A stretch of DNA of 64,000 bases from Larkinella rosea. GTDB taxonomy: Bacteria > Bacteroidota > Bacteroidia > Cytophagales > Spirosomataceae. Shown here one piece after another: positions 28,134 to 37,028 of the stretch. The DNA is taken from contig NZ_RQJO01000017.1 of the NCBI RefSeq assembly GCF_003858635.1, positions 62,001 through 126,000 of the forward strand. The letters run 5' to 3'. The position numbers were made by a program, and so were the translations under genes. Each line of letters begins with the position of its first letter. Within the stretch, counting starts at the first letter, position 1. The notes below the pieces were generated by a model that made no database searches, was not told the DNA's origin, and saw nothing but the letters and a program-made list of their open reading frames with translations.

Positions 28134-30371
28134 TTAATTCGCTTTCAGAAGTTTAATGGTCTGTGCCTGGCGAAGACTCGAAACCCGCAACAGAAGAATA
28201 CCTGAAGCCGAATTCGGAACCGATAACCGCTGAGGTTCGGTGGCAGCCGCCTGTTCGATGTGTCGTTCGGCGATAGTCCGGCCCTGCAAATCGGTTAGTA
28301 AAACCCGCAGCGGTTCACCTTCGGCACCCCGGACTTCAAACTCCACCTGATTATTCTGAATCGGATTTCCCAGCACCACTACCTCGAGCGTTTTTTGATT
28401 TTCCGCCGATTCAGTCGCCACTCGGCTACCACTTGGACAACTCAGGGTTTTAGGTGCCCATTTCAGGACGTAATTGCTGTTATAAACCTTTGCGCTGATC
28501 GTATACGTCTGCCCGTTTTTGATACTGGCCGGGGTCGGGAAGCTGTACGCGTGCTCGCCGTTGCCTTTTCCCTGATCTTTTAGATCCTGCCGAAAAATGT
28601 TGGCGTCGATGGTGCCGATGGAATTACCGTTGGCGAAAAACTCCAGTTTCATCACCGTATTCGGTTTGTCTTTGTCCCAGACCCAACCCCGGATACTCAC
28701 ACATTCCACTTTGTCGAGGTATCCTTCAAAATTACCGGTAACGACCGGACCCGGATTGGGATTATTGACAACGGGCTGCACAATCACCGTGGCACTCGAT
28801 GTCGCACTTACGCAGCCGCTCACGTTGCAGGTGGCCGAATAGACAAAGGTGCCGGTGACGGAAGTCGGTACGGTGATGGTGCCGGTTCCGGAGGTATTGC
28901 CGGGACCGGTCCAGTTGAGCGTGCCGGTGCAGTTCGAAACCGTCAGGACCACCGCCGGCGCATTTTGTGTCACGGTAACGCTAGTCTGACCATTCGATGC
29001 CAGGTTTGGCGCGGGTGGAGCCACGCAGGGATTCAGGCGGAACAGTTGTTTCGATCCGTTGGAACCCGTTGCGGCAAAGTACAGCACGCCGTTGATCGGG
29101 GTTAATTCATAGGGCGAAGAATCGGCAGCACCGGGGTTCACATCGGCGACCAAAACCGTTCCTGCTTCGGTGCCGTTGCTTTTCCAAAGTTCAAAGCCCT
29201 GGGATGCGGTTTTAGCGCTCATGTATAAAACGCCCCCCATATCCGCAAAGCTCGTGGGTTCGGAGGCATCCTGTCCAGGGTTGATGTCTTTGACCAAAAC
29301 CGTTCCTCCACTGGTGCCATCGGTTTTCCACAATTCGCGGCCGGTGCCGTAGTAATTGGCCGTAAAGAAAATCTGGTTATTGACCACGGTCAGAAAACCG
29401 GGTATGCCGTTCGCGTCAGCTATGCCGGGCCAAATATCTTTTAGCAGCGTCGTTCCGGCCGCTGTGCCGTTACTCTTCCAAAGTTCGGTTCCGGCGGTTG
29501 GATCATAAGCTTTGAAATAGGCGGTTCCGTTCAGGTTGGTAATGAAAGACACCTCAGAAGGAAAAGGGCCGGGATAAATGTCTTTCACCAGCACGGTTCC
29601 GGCGGATGTGCCGTCGCTTTTCCAGAGTTCACTGCCTGTCGCTGATTGCCAGGCTACAAAGTAGAGTGTGCCGTTGATATTGGCCGGATAGGCAATACTG
29701 GACCCGTTGATGCCAGGATTGATGTCTTTCACCATCACTGTTCCAACGGATGTGCCGTCGGTTTTCCAGAGTTCCGACCCATTGGCCCCGTTGTTCGCTT
29801 TAAAAAAGAGCGTCCCATTGACGTTGGTCAGGTACTGCGGATCGCCGTGGGCCGAGCCGTAGTTAATATCCTTCACCAGGGTAGTTCCGGCTTCGGTGCC
29901 GTTGCTTTTCCATATCTCAGAACCGTTAGTGCCATTATCGGCCCGAAAAAAGAGCGTCCCGTTGACGTCCGTCATCCAGCCCGGGGTGGAGTCGTAACCA
30001 CCCGGGCGAATGTCTTTTACCAAAACCGTACCGGCCGCCGAACCATCGGTTTTCCAGAGTTCGATGCCGGTCGAACCGTTGTTGGCGGCAAAGAAGACGG
30101 TATTGTTGATCACAATCAGACGGGCTGGCGACGAACTGGCCGCACCGGGGTTAATGTCTTTCAGTAAAACCGTCCCACCGGCTGTGCCGTCGCTTTTCCA
30201 AATCTCCAGGCCCGTTGAACCGTCGTTGGCGCTGAAAATCAGCGTACCATTCAGGCTGACGATTTCGGTAATTCCGCCGGAAAAACTTTTGAGGGATATC
30301 GGTTGGGCCTTCGCCGAAAGAAAGGGAAGCCAACAAGCCAGCAAATGCGTGAGAAACGTAAATTTCTTCAT
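28134..30371 (-). CDS. Secreted eight-repeat ELWKTDGT propeller protein with type IX secretion tail
   Basis: This protein of 745 residues begins with a signal peptide (MKKFTFLTHLLACWLPFLSA) followed by eight consecutive repeats of about 45-48 residues, each carrying a variant of GxELWKTDGTxxGTVLVKDINPG, the pattern of a beta-propeller-like domain. A region with paired cysteines (VTGTFVYSATCNVSGC, SCPSGSR) and a carbohydrate-binding-like segment follow, and the last 80 residues form a type A T9SS sorting domain (LEVVVLGNPIQNNQVEFEVRG ... GILLLRVSSLRQAQTIKLLK). It is therefore exported by the Por system to the cell surface. The start at 30371 was chosen because 59 upstream in-frame codons are not signal-like. 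Function is unknown; adhesion or glycan binding is possible. Confidence 0.88.
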   Translation of the reverse strand: MKKFTFLTHLLACWLPFLSAKAQPISLKSFSGGITEIVSLNGTLIFSANDGSTGLEIWKSDGTAGGTVLLKDINPGAASSSPARLIVINNTVFFAANNGSTGIELWKTDGSAAGTVLVKDIRPGGYDSTPGWMTDVNGTLFFRADNGTNGSEIWKSNGTEAGTTLVKDINYGSAHGDPQYLTNVNGTLFFKANNGANGSELWKTDGTSVGTVMVKDINPGINGSSIAYPANINGTLYFVAWQSATGSELWKSDGTSAGTVLVKDIYPGPFPSEVSFITNLNGTAYFKAYDPTAGTELWKSNGTAAGTTLLKDIWPGIADANGIPGFLTVVNNQIFFTANYYGTGRELWKTDGTSGGTVLVKDINPGQDASEPTSFADMGGVLYMSAKTASQGFELWKSNGTEAGTVLVADVNPGAADSSPYELTPINGVLYFAATGSNGSKQLFRLNPCVAPPAPNLASNGQTSVTVTQNAPAVVLTVSNCTGTLNWTGPGNTSGTGTITVPTSVTGTFVYSATCNVSGCVSATSSATVIVQPVVNNPNPGPVVTGNFEGYLDKVECVSIRGWVWDKDKPNTVMKLEFFANGNSIGTIDANIFRQDLKDQGKGNGEHAYSFPTPASIKNGQTYTISAKVYNSNYVLKWAPKTLSCPSGSRVATESAENQKTLEVVVLGNPIQNNQVEFEVRGAEGEPLRVLLTDLQGRTIAERHIEQAAATEPQRLSVPNSASGILLLRVSSLRQAQTIKLLKAN

Positions 30372-30544
30372 GATGTTCAGTAGTAAATGGTGTGGATTCG
30401 TGACGAATGATGCAAAAGTAGAACTGGGAAGTAACCAGATGCCAGTCAGAATAAACAACCGGTCAGTCTGACCCAATAACCGGCGGCATTCGGGAATACC
30501 TGACGCATCCGGTTTGGTACCAGGCGGACGAACGGAAGGATGTA

Positions 30545-30599
30545 TCACAAAAAAGGGATAGGATCGCCGAAAACCGGTGATCCTATCCCTTTTTTGTGA
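30545..30599. terminator. Bidirectional terminator hairpin
   Basis: A perfect 21-bp stem (30545-30565 with 30579-30599) containing GGGATAGGATC is flanked internally by A/T runs, giving TTTTTT on either strand. It follows the alcohol dehydrogenase stop by about 65 bases on the minus strand and insulates the propeller gene. Confidence 0.85.
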
Positions 30600-30637
30600 A
30601 TGAGAACTTAACTAATTGACTTATTGTCAGCTTTATA

Positions 30638-30657
30638 GCTGGCGCATCGAAAACCGC
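30638..30657. repeat. Half copy of the TACGGTTTTCGG/GCTGGCGCA repeat family
   Basis: The stretch GCTGGCGCATCGAAAACCGC combines the conserved GCTGGCGCA core and the GAAAACCG arm of the family, but no opposite arm is present. It lies just after the alcohol dehydrogenase stop codon and looks like a degraded copy. Confidence 0.5.
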
Positions 30658-30664
30658 TTTCCGG

Positions 30665-31678
30665 TTACATTTCAACCATCGCTTTAATAACGCCGTTGGC
30701 CGGATTCAGAAAACTGGCAAACTGGTCTTTCACCTGACCAAACGACACCCGATGGGTAATGTAGGTAACCGGGTCGATCAATCCTTGTTTCAGGGAGTTC
30801 AGAACGTGTTCGAAATCCTGCCGTGTGGCATTCCGGCTGCTCATCAGCGTGGCCTCCCGCTTGTGAAATTCCGGATGGCTCAAGGTGATTTCTCCGCGCT
30901 GGAGCCCCACCAGCACATACCGCGCGCCGTGGGCCATGTAGTGAAACGCGTTGTTGATAGCCGCCTGATTGCCGGTTGCATCGATTACCACCGTCGGCAT
31001 GTCGCCGTTGGTGATTTCGCGCAGTTGCTCCGTTACATCGGCAGAACGGGCGTTGATCGTGTAGGGTACCTGCAATTTTTCCCGGCAAAACGCCAGTCGG
31101 GACTCGTTGACGTCCATCGCAATGACCTGACCGCCCGCAATCCGGGCAAACTCCATGACGCCCAGGCCGATAGGTCCGGCGCCAATGACCAGCACAAATT
31201 CGCCCGGTTGCACAGCCGCCCGTCGGATGCCGTGCGCCCCAATGGCCAGCGGTTCGGCCAGCGCCAGCTCGTCCAGACTCAGGCCGTCGCCGTGCACCAG
31301 CGAATAGGACGGCACTTTCAGGTATTCGACCATGCCGCCGTCCATGTGAACGCCCGACACCTTGAGCTGAACGCAGCAGTTGGTTTTTCCGGCGCGGCAG
31401 GCCACGCAGGTTCCGCAGTAGAAATAAGGAAGAATGGTCACTTTTTCGCCTTTCTCAAAACCGGATGCACCGTCGAACTCGACCAGCTCGCCCGCCAGTT
31501 CATGCCCCAGGATGCGGGGATATTCAAAAAAAGGCTGCGTTCCCTGAAACGAGTGCAGGTCGGTACCGCAAATCCCGATGCGTTTCATTTTGATGATGGC
31601 GTGGTCCGAACTCAGTTCCGGTTGTACACCGGGCCGGTATTCAAACTGGCCGGGTGTTGTGCATACTAAAGTTTCCAT
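30665..31678 (-). CDS. Zinc-dependent alcohol/polyol dehydrogenase (MDR family)
   Basis: This 337-residue cytoplasmic enzyme is a medium-chain zinc dehydrogenase of the sorbitol/threonine dehydrogenase type. Catalytic zinc ligands are visible as C37 in GICGTDLH and the GHE motif at 58-60; structural zinc is bound by the CGTCVACRAGKTNCC cluster near 90. The nucleotide-binding fold appears at VLVIGAGPIGLGVMEFARI near 165. It probably oxidises a sugar, polyol or related secondary alcohol with NAD(P). It is a single gene with a promoter region upstream and a strong terminator downstream. Galactitol, L-fuconate and L-threonine dehydrogenases share these motifs, so the substrate is open. Confidence 0.92.
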   Translation of the reverse strand: METLVCTTPGQFEYRPGVQPELSSDHAIIKMKRIGICGTDLHSFQGTQPFFEYPRILGHELAGELVEFDGASGFEKGEKVTILPYFYCGTCVACRAGKTNCCVQLKVSGVHMDGGMVEYLKVPSYSLVHGDGLSLDELALAEPLAIGAHGIRRAAVQPGEFVLVIGAGPIGLGVMEFARIAGGQVIAMDVNESRLAFCREKLQVPYTINARSADVTEQLREITNGDMPTVVIDATGNQAAINNAFHYMAHGARYVLVGLQRGEITLSHPEFHKREATLMSSRNATRQDFEHVLNSLKQGLIDPVTYITHRVSFGQVKDQFASFLNPANGVIKAMVEM

Positions 31679-32014
31679 GGTCGATCAATGCCCGACTTTC
31701 CTGATGTGTTGAATCGGTTTTACAAAGGAAAGACAAGTGACTGAAGATTTTTTCTATTTTATTATCAGTATAGTAGGATATTTTAACATTCTTTCAATAC
31801 GGGCTCCCAACCCGTTTTAAAAACAAGCCTCTGCTGCCTATTTAAGCGGTATTAATATATTTATTTTATAGAGACAGTATAAAATGTGGTTTTCTTCGTT
31901 ATAAGATTTACATTGTCCAACGGTGGATCAATAGCACAATTTAGAATCAGGGGAGCGAATACGGTCGTCAGTAATAATTGGTTGACAGGTGCCTTGTAAC
32001 CCGGCAGGTGAAAT
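31679..32014. other. Divergent promoter region without genes
   Basis: This 336-base region separates the alcohol dehydrogenase gene (minus) and the desaturase gene (plus). It is AT-rich around 31740-31900 and encodes no supported gene. It must hold promoters for both neighbours; I saw no strong inverted repeat or riboswitch-like structure. Confidence 0.5.
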
Positions 32015-33169
32015 ATGACGACGACAAACGTAAAGTTCCTTAACAAGGACAAGTCAACTTTTTTTCCGGTGCTCCGGACGCGAATTGAGCGGTATTTTCA
32101 GGAAAATGAAATCTGCAAATCCGGCGGCTCTCCCATGCTTGGCAAGGCCATTTTCATGCTGAGCCTTTATCTGGTGCCTTACGTGCTCATTCTGACGAAT
32201 GTATTCCCCGCCTGGGCCATGCTTGTCATGTCAGGAATGATGGGAATTGGTATTGCCGGCGTCGGCATGTCGGTGATGCACGATGCCAACCACGGTTCTT
32301 TTTCGACCTCGCCCTGGGTTAACAATCTGTTCAGTGGCAGTTTGTATTTGCTGGGTGGGAATGTCTACAACTGGAAAGTGCAACACAATACGCTGCACCA
32401 CACCTACACCAACATCGACCAGCTGGACAGTGATATAACGGGCAAACCGTTTCTTCGGCTTTGCGATCAGCAGCGGTTGCACAAAATGCACCGCTACCAA
32501 CACCTCTACGCGTTTGTGCTGTACGGCCTGATGACGTTTTCTTTCCTGGTGAAAGATTTTCGGCAGGTGGGCGAATTCAACCGGAAAGCGAAACAGAAAT
32601 TAACCAAATCGTTCTCTGCGCGCGAAATCGGTATTTTGTTGGTAAGCAAGCTAATGTATGTCTTTTTTGTTTGTGTTTTACCTTTGCTGATGACGGACAT
32701 CACGTTCGGGCAGTGGGCAATCGGTTTTTTGCTCATGAACTTTGTCGCCGGTTTTGTATTGAGCGTCATCTTTCAACTGGCTCACATTATTGAAGAAGTC
32801 CATTCGCCGATTCGGAATGATCAGGGAAATATCGAAAATGCCTGGGCCATTCACCAACTGGAAAGCACGGCCAATTTTTCGGGTCACTGGCTCATGTCGT
32901 GGTGCATTGGCGGACTAAATTACCAGATTGAACACCATTTGTTTCCATCCATCAGCCACGTTCATTACCCGGCCATTGCGCCGATTGTTCAGGAAACCGC
33001 CCGGCAATTTGGCCTGCCTTATTACCAGAAAACATCGATTTTCGACGCCCTCGGTTCTCACATTAATATGCTGAAAAAACTGGGACGACACGCCGAGCAA
33101 ACCGTAACCGCCCAACGTGTCGTGTGCACTCCCCAGCCGGTTATCAGCAGTTCCCAACCGATTGGATAA
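32015..33169 (+). CDS. Membrane fatty acid (acyl-CoA) desaturase
   Basis: This 384-residue integral membrane di-iron desaturase has several hydrophobic helices (about 45-90 and 210-255) and the three histidine boxes of the family: HDANH at 89-93, HNTLHH at 124-129 and EHHLFP near 306. The QIEHHLFPSISH form of box three, with Gln replacing the first His, is typical of front-end (delta-5/6-like) desaturases and linoleoyl-CoA desaturase-like proteins of bacteria. It introduces a double bond into membrane acyl chains using reduced electron carriers. Start ATG at 32015 is the first in frame. It is apparently monocistronic; regulation by temperature is common in the family but not visible here. Confidence 0.93.
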   Translation: MTTTNVKFLNKDKSTFFPVLRTRIERYFQENEICKSGGSPMLGKAIFMLSLYLVPYVLILTNVFPAWAMLVMSGMMGIGIAGVGMSVMHDANHGSFSTSPWVNNLFSGSLYLLGGNVYNWKVQHNTLHHTYTNIDQLDSDITGKPFLRLCDQQRLHKMHRYQHLYAFVLYGLMTFSFLVKDFRQVGEFNRKAKQKLTKSFSAREIGILLVSKLMYVFFVCVLPLLMTDITFGQWAIGFLLMNFVAGFVLSVIFQLAHIIEEVHSPIRNDQGNIENAWAIHQLESTANFSGHWLMSWCIGGLNYQIEHHLFPSISHVHYPAIAPIVQETARQFGLPYYQKTSIFDALGSHINMLKKLGRHAEQTVTAQRVVCTPQPVISSSQPIG

Positions 33170-33175
33170 ATCGGA

Positions 33176-33400
33176 TTATCCCCGTTTTACTCTTTTTACC
33201 GTCTGAATCTGATCACGACCGGCAACGCACAGCAGATCCATGCCCACCGGATGATTGGCAAACGGCAAATGGTTTTGCTTAACTTCCAGCTGGCTTTCGG
33301 AGATGAGATGCCCGTTCAAATCGGTCTGAACCGGCAACCGGGCGGTTGGCAAAACCGTACAGCTGCGCCAGAATAAGGAATAAGAGTAAACAAGTTGTTT
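33176..33400 (-). pseudogene. Possible degraded secreted-protein gene (C-terminal fragment)
   Basis: The 400-base gap between the desaturase and M20 peptidase genes contains a minus-strand frame of 74 codons with no start codon, ending in TAA at 33176. It reads like coding sequence (LPTARLPVQTDLNGHLISES ... GMDLLCVAGRDQIQTVKRVK). A different frame just upstream encodes a signal-peptide-like hydrophobic run (LLKTTCLLLLFLILAQLYGFA). Together they suggest a gene broken by a frameshift and a large deletion. I do not recognise the parent family, and chance cannot be excluded. Confidence 0.3.
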
Positions 33401-33574
33401 TCAGTAGTGTGTAGTTGTAATGTTCAGAATCTAAAATTACCGCGTCGGCTGAACACCCCGTCTATGCCCGACCAAAGGTGCCGATCAGGTGAATAAGTGA
33501 ACCGTTTTGGCAGGGAATGCGCGATTTGTGCCCGATCCTTCTTAATTTGAGTTCCAACCTGATGACATCGCGAC

Positions 33575-34858
33575 ATGACTAAATTGGTACTGACTGCTTT
33601 TGCCCTGCTTGGTTTTGCCTTCGCAACGCGCTCTCAATCCCTTTCGCCCGACGAGAAAAAAGTTATTGCGACGGCCCGGCAGTTGCAACCCGAAACGGAG
33701 AAGTTTCTGGAAAAAACCGTGAACATCAACAGCGGAACGCTCAATCTGGAGGGGGTTCGGGAAAACGGGAAATTGCTGGCCGGTGAGTTCGAAAAGCTGG
33801 GGTTCAAAACCGAGTGGGTTTCGTTGCCCGACTCGCTCAACCGCGCCGGTCATCTGGTAGCCACCCGGCAGGGCAAGCGCGGTAAAAAGCTGTTTTTGAT
33901 TGGACACCTGGATACGGTTTTTGAAAAAAGCCTGCCGTTTGATCCTTACAAGCGGGTCAATGATTCGACGGCGACGGGTCAGGGAACCAACGACATCAAA
34001 GGCGGTAATGTGATGATCATTGCTGCATTGAAAGCACTGCACACCCACGGTTTGCTGGACGATGTATCGATTACGGCTTATTTTACCGGTGACGAAGAAA
34101 GCAGTGGCGGACCCGAAAGTCGGCGGGATTTCATCGAACGGGCCAAAAAATGTGACATTGCGCTGGCGTTTGAAGGGGCGCAGGGACTTTCGCAGGTTAC
34201 GACCGGTCGGCGCGGTTCCAGTAGCTGGACGCTCAACGTGGCCGCCCGAACGGGTCATTCATCCCGGATTTTCAGCGATTTAGGGTACGGAGCCATTTTT
34301 GAAACCGCCCGGATTCTGAACGAATTCCGGCGCGTGCTGGGGCAGGAACAATACCTGACGTTCAACCCCGGCCTGATCGTGGGTGGTTCGGAAGTGAAAT
34401 ACGATGATAATGCGGCCAAGGCCGAAACCACCGGCAAAACCAACATCGTGGCACCGGCGGCCCTGGTGAAAGGCGATTTGCGGTTTATTTCGGAGAAACA
34501 AAAGGAGAGCGCCCGCGTCCGGATGCGTGAAATTGTGGAAAAAAGCCTGCCGCTGACCAAAGCCAGCATTACATTTTCCGACGGTATTCCGGCAATGGAA
34601 CCGTCGGAAAAGAATGAAAACCTGCGCAAAGTGGTCGATCAGATTAGCCGCGACATGGGGCTGGAGCCCGTTAAATCGGGTGATCCGGGGTCGCGGGGCG
34701 CGGGCGACGTTTCGTATGTGGCCGAATACCTGCCGTGTCTGGACGGTTTGGGTGCGTCGGGCAGAGGGGCGCACAGCATCGAAGAAGACATCAATCTGAA
34801 ACACTATCCGCTGCTGATTCAGCGGACGGCCGTGTTGATTTACCGCCTGACGCGGTAG
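33575..34858 (+). CDS. Secreted M20 family metallopeptidase
   Basis: This 427-residue protein has a signal peptide (MTKLVLTAFALLGFAFA, then TRSQS) and an M20 peptidase/carboxypeptidase G2-like fold. The di-zinc site is visible: GHLDTVFE near 108-115, bridging Asp in GTNDIKGG near 138, the DEESSGG pair with the catalytic Glu near 172, and DPGSRGAGDVSYV near 368. The dimerisation domain occupies about 205-320. It likely removes C-terminal or acyl-linked residues from peptides in the periplasm. It is 38 bases upstream of the flavoprotein gene on the same strand; a shared transcript is possible but no functional link is obvious. Confidence 0.93.
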   Translation: MTKLVLTAFALLGFAFATRSQSLSPDEKKVIATARQLQPETEKFLEKTVNINSGTLNLEGVRENGKLLAGEFEKLGFKTEWVSLPDSLNRAGHLVATRQGKRGKKLFLIGHLDTVFEKSLPFDPYKRVNDSTATGQGTNDIKGGNVMIIAALKALHTHGLLDDVSITAYFTGDEESSGGPESRRDFIERAKKCDIALAFEGAQGLSQVTTGRRGSSSWTLNVAARTGHSSRIFSDLGYGAIFETARILNEFRRVLGQEQYLTFNPGLIVGGSEVKYDDNAAKAETTGKTNIVAPAALVKGDLRFISEKQKESARVRMREIVEKSLPLTKASITFSDGIPAMEPSEKNENLRKVVDQISRDMGLEPVKSGDPGSRGAGDVSYVAEYLPCLDGLGASGRGAHSIEEDINLKHYPLLIQRTAVLIYRLTR

Positions 34859-34896
34859 TAAACGGAAACCATACACCCAAACTCTTTTGATTTTTC

Positions 34897-36039
34897 ATGG
34901 ATCAAGATTCGGAAACCCTGATCATTGGCGCCGGTCCCTTCGGACTGGGCCTGGCGACCTATCTTCAAAAACGGCAACATGATTTCCGACTGGTCGGGCA
35001 TCCAATGGCGTTCTGGAAGCGGCACATGCCCGCCGGAATGCTGCTGCGGTCGGGGGTAGAATGGCACCTTGATCCTGATAATCAGTGGACCATCGAGCGG
35101 TTTCTGACTGAACGCGGGGAATCAGCCGAACAGGCTGAACCGCTGGCGCTGGAATGGTATCTGGCTTATTGTGAGTGGTTCATTCGCCAGGCAGAGCTTC
35201 CGGTACAGGAAACCTACGTAGCACAGCTCAGTCGAAACGAGACCGGCTTTCGGGCAACGCTGGCGGATGGTTCCAGCGTACAGGCCCGGCAGGTGGTGAT
35301 CGCGACCGGTTTTTATTCGTATGCCCATGTGCCCGCGTTGTTATCGGAACTGATTCCGTCCGCCCGATTGCGGCACACCCGCGATGCCATCGATCTGGCG
35401 GCTTATCGGGGCAAACGGGTACTCATTGTTGGCGGTCGCCAGAGCGCATTTGAGTGGGCGGCCTTGATACGGGAAGCCGGAGCCGCCCGCGTCGATCTGA
35501 GTTACCGACACGATACGCCCCAATTTACGGTTTCGGACTGGTCGTGGGTGGAAGCGCTGGTGGCCGGGATGGTCGCTCAGCCCGGCTGGTTCCGGCAATT
35601 ACCGCCCGAAGAAAAGGAAGTTCATCGTCTGCGGCTTTGGACGGAAGGCCGGTTGAAGCTGGAGCCCTGGCTTGCCGACCGGATTTTTCAGCCGGAAGTG
35701 GGCCTTCATCCCCGAACACAAGTAAGGGCGGTTACCGAAAAACCGGGTGGATTGTCCGTGACGCTGGATTCGGGCGAAGAACTGGAGGTCGATGACGTGA
35801 TTGCTGCCACGGGGTATCAGGTCGATATTCGACGGCTGCCGTTTCTGAGTGAGTCGTTGTTGACCGACTTGGAAATTACGAACGGTTTTCCGGTTTTGGA
35901 CGAGGGGTTTCAGAGTAACGTGCCGGGTTTGTATTTCAGTAGTTTTCCGGCGGGGCAGGCCTTTGGGCCGTTCTTTGGCTTTACCATCGGCGTTCGGGCA
36001 GCCTCCCGGATTTTGGGAGCGGTTCTGAATCGGCAATAG
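34897..36039 (+). CDS. FAD-dependent NAD(P)H oxidoreductase, flavin monooxygenase-like
   Basis: This 380-residue cytoplasmic protein has two dinucleotide-binding folds: an FAD motif LIIGAGPFGLGLATYL at residues 8-23 and a second one in VLIVGGRQSAFEWAALI near 170, as in flavin-containing monooxygenases and Baeyer-Villiger-like enzymes. A late DVIAATGYQVDIRRLPFL segment near 298-315 matches the ATG-type motif of this group, and GLYFSSFPAGQAFGPFFGF is near the end. Substrate cannot be inferred. It follows the M20 peptidase gene by 38 bases. Length is slightly shorter than classical FMOs, so simple NAD(P)/FAD oxidoreductase is an alternative. Confidence 0.88.
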   Translation: MDQDSETLIIGAGPFGLGLATYLQKRQHDFRLVGHPMAFWKRHMPAGMLLRSGVEWHLDPDNQWTIERFLTERGESAEQAEPLALEWYLAYCEWFIRQAELPVQETYVAQLSRNETGFRATLADGSSVQARQVVIATGFYSYAHVPALLSELIPSARLRHTRDAIDLAAYRGKRVLIVGGRQSAFEWAALIREAGAARVDLSYRHDTPQFTVSDWSWVEALVAGMVAQPGWFRQLPPEEKEVHRLRLWTEGRLKLEPWLADRIFQPEVGLHPRTQVRAVTEKPGGLSVTLDSGEELEVDDVIAATGYQVDIRRLPFLSESLLTDLEITNGFPVLDEGFQSNVPGLYFSSFPAGQAFGPFFGFTIGVRAASRILGAVLNRQ

Positions 36040-36135
36040 GTTTTCGGTTTACGGTGGGCTGGCGCATTCATTTACAGGCGTTAACCGCCGAAACGACAAC
36101 CCGCCGAAAACCGTATACTGTAAATCGAAAACCGC
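36039..36135. repeat. Inverted repeat, TACGGTTTTCGG family
   Basis: The left arm GGTTTTCGGTTTACGGTG followed by GCTGGCGCATTC faces the right arm CGCCGAAAACCGTATACTGT. It is immediately after the flavoprotein stop codon and upstream of the outer-membrane protein gene. Compared with the copy at 5.8 kb the stem is less perfect and the central part (CATTTACAGGCG) is altered. Confidence 0.75.
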
Positions 36136-36192
36136 CTATCGAAAACCATTCACGAAATAACGCGTTTATTCGATGTCCACACGCTACATCGT

Positions 36193-36942
36193 ATGAATCG
36201 TATCACTGTTTCGCGGGCGCTTGCGCCGGTTTTGTTGTTTCTGCTGGCATTGCCGCTACAGGCCCAGTTTAAGCTCGATCTCGAATCGGGGGTTGTCCTC
36301 GGAACGCCGTATACCGAGGTTCGAATTCCGAATCGGGGCGGCACGCTGGTTGATCTGGCCAAAGAGTTGAGCGTAAATCCTAAAGTATTTTACCGGGCCC
36401 GCCTGGGGTATACGATTGGTAACCGGCATACCATCTCGGCTTTGTACGCTCCCCTGACGGTTCGGTACCAGGGAAGTTTCGACCGGGATATCAATTACAA
36501 TACCATCGTATTTCCGGCCAACCAGCCTACGACGGTTTTTTACAAATTCAACTCCTATCGGCTGACGTATCGTTACGATTTTGTGGTGCGCGAAAACTGG
36601 CGGGTCGGTGCCGGTTTTACGGCCAAAATCCGGGATGCCAACGTGCGGTTTGAAGGGGAATCCAATCAGACGGGCTATGATAACGTCGGGTTTGTGCCGC
36701 TGCTGAATTTCTACGCGGCCTATTCGCCCACCGATCGCTGGACGGTTTTGTTGGAAGGCGATGCGCTGGGCGCGAAGGTGGGCCGGGCGGAGGATATTTT
36801 TGTGGGTGCGGCTTACCACGTCAGTCCCCGGTTGGGTATTAAACTGGGGTATCGTGTGGTTGAAGGAGGAGCCGATTCGGATGAAATCTATACGTTTACC
36901 TGGATCAATTATGCCTCGGCGGGTTTGCTGCTGACGTTTTAA
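36193..36942 (+). CDS. Outer-membrane beta-barrel protein
   Basis: This 249-residue protein has a signal peptide (MNRITVSRALAPVLLFLLAL, cleavage near QAQ) and alternating hydrophobic/aromatic strands throughout, ending in INYASAGLLLTF with a C-terminal Phe typical of outer-membrane barrels. Strand-like blocks include FYRARLGYTIGNRHTISALY and YRLTYRYDFVVRENWRVGAGF. The size suits an eight-stranded barrel. No enzymatic motif is present, so function is unknown. It is flanked on both sides by copies of the same inverted repeat family and faces the ScyD-like gene convergently. Confidence 0.8.
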   Translation: MNRITVSRALAPVLLFLLALPLQAQFKLDLESGVVLGTPYTEVRIPNRGGTLVDLAKELSVNPKVFYRARLGYTIGNRHTISALYAPLTVRYQGSFDRDINYNTIVFPANQPTTVFYKFNSYRLTYRYDFVVRENWRVGAGFTAKIRDANVRFEGESNQTGYDNVGFVPLLNFYAAYSPTDRWTVLLEGDALGAKVGRAEDIFVGAAYHVSPRLGIKLGYRVVEGGADSDEIYTFTWINYASAGLLLTF

Positions 36943-36955
36943 CTCGCTAAAACAA

Positions 36956-37020
36956 TATACGGTTTTCAGTAACTGCGCGCAGGAACGCATCAGTCACCGA
37001 AAACCGTATACCGAAAACTG
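36956..37020. repeat. Inverted repeat, TACGGTTTTCGG family (convergent intergenic)
   Basis: Left arm TATACGGTTTTCAGTAACTG and right arm CAGTCACCGAAAACCGTATA surround CGCGCAGGAACGCAT, the inverse of the GCATTCTGTTCCTGCGCC core at 19.5 kb. It sits between two convergent genes and may act as a bidirectional terminator, although no long U-run follows. Confidence 0.8.
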
Positions 37021-37028
37021 CTAACCGA

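Noticed and set aside
29030-30290. Regular tandem DNA repeats considered as a CRISPR or VNTR array
   Set aside because: The period corresponds to about 45-48 codons and follows the reading frame of the propeller protein; units diverge at synonymous positions and there are no spacers.
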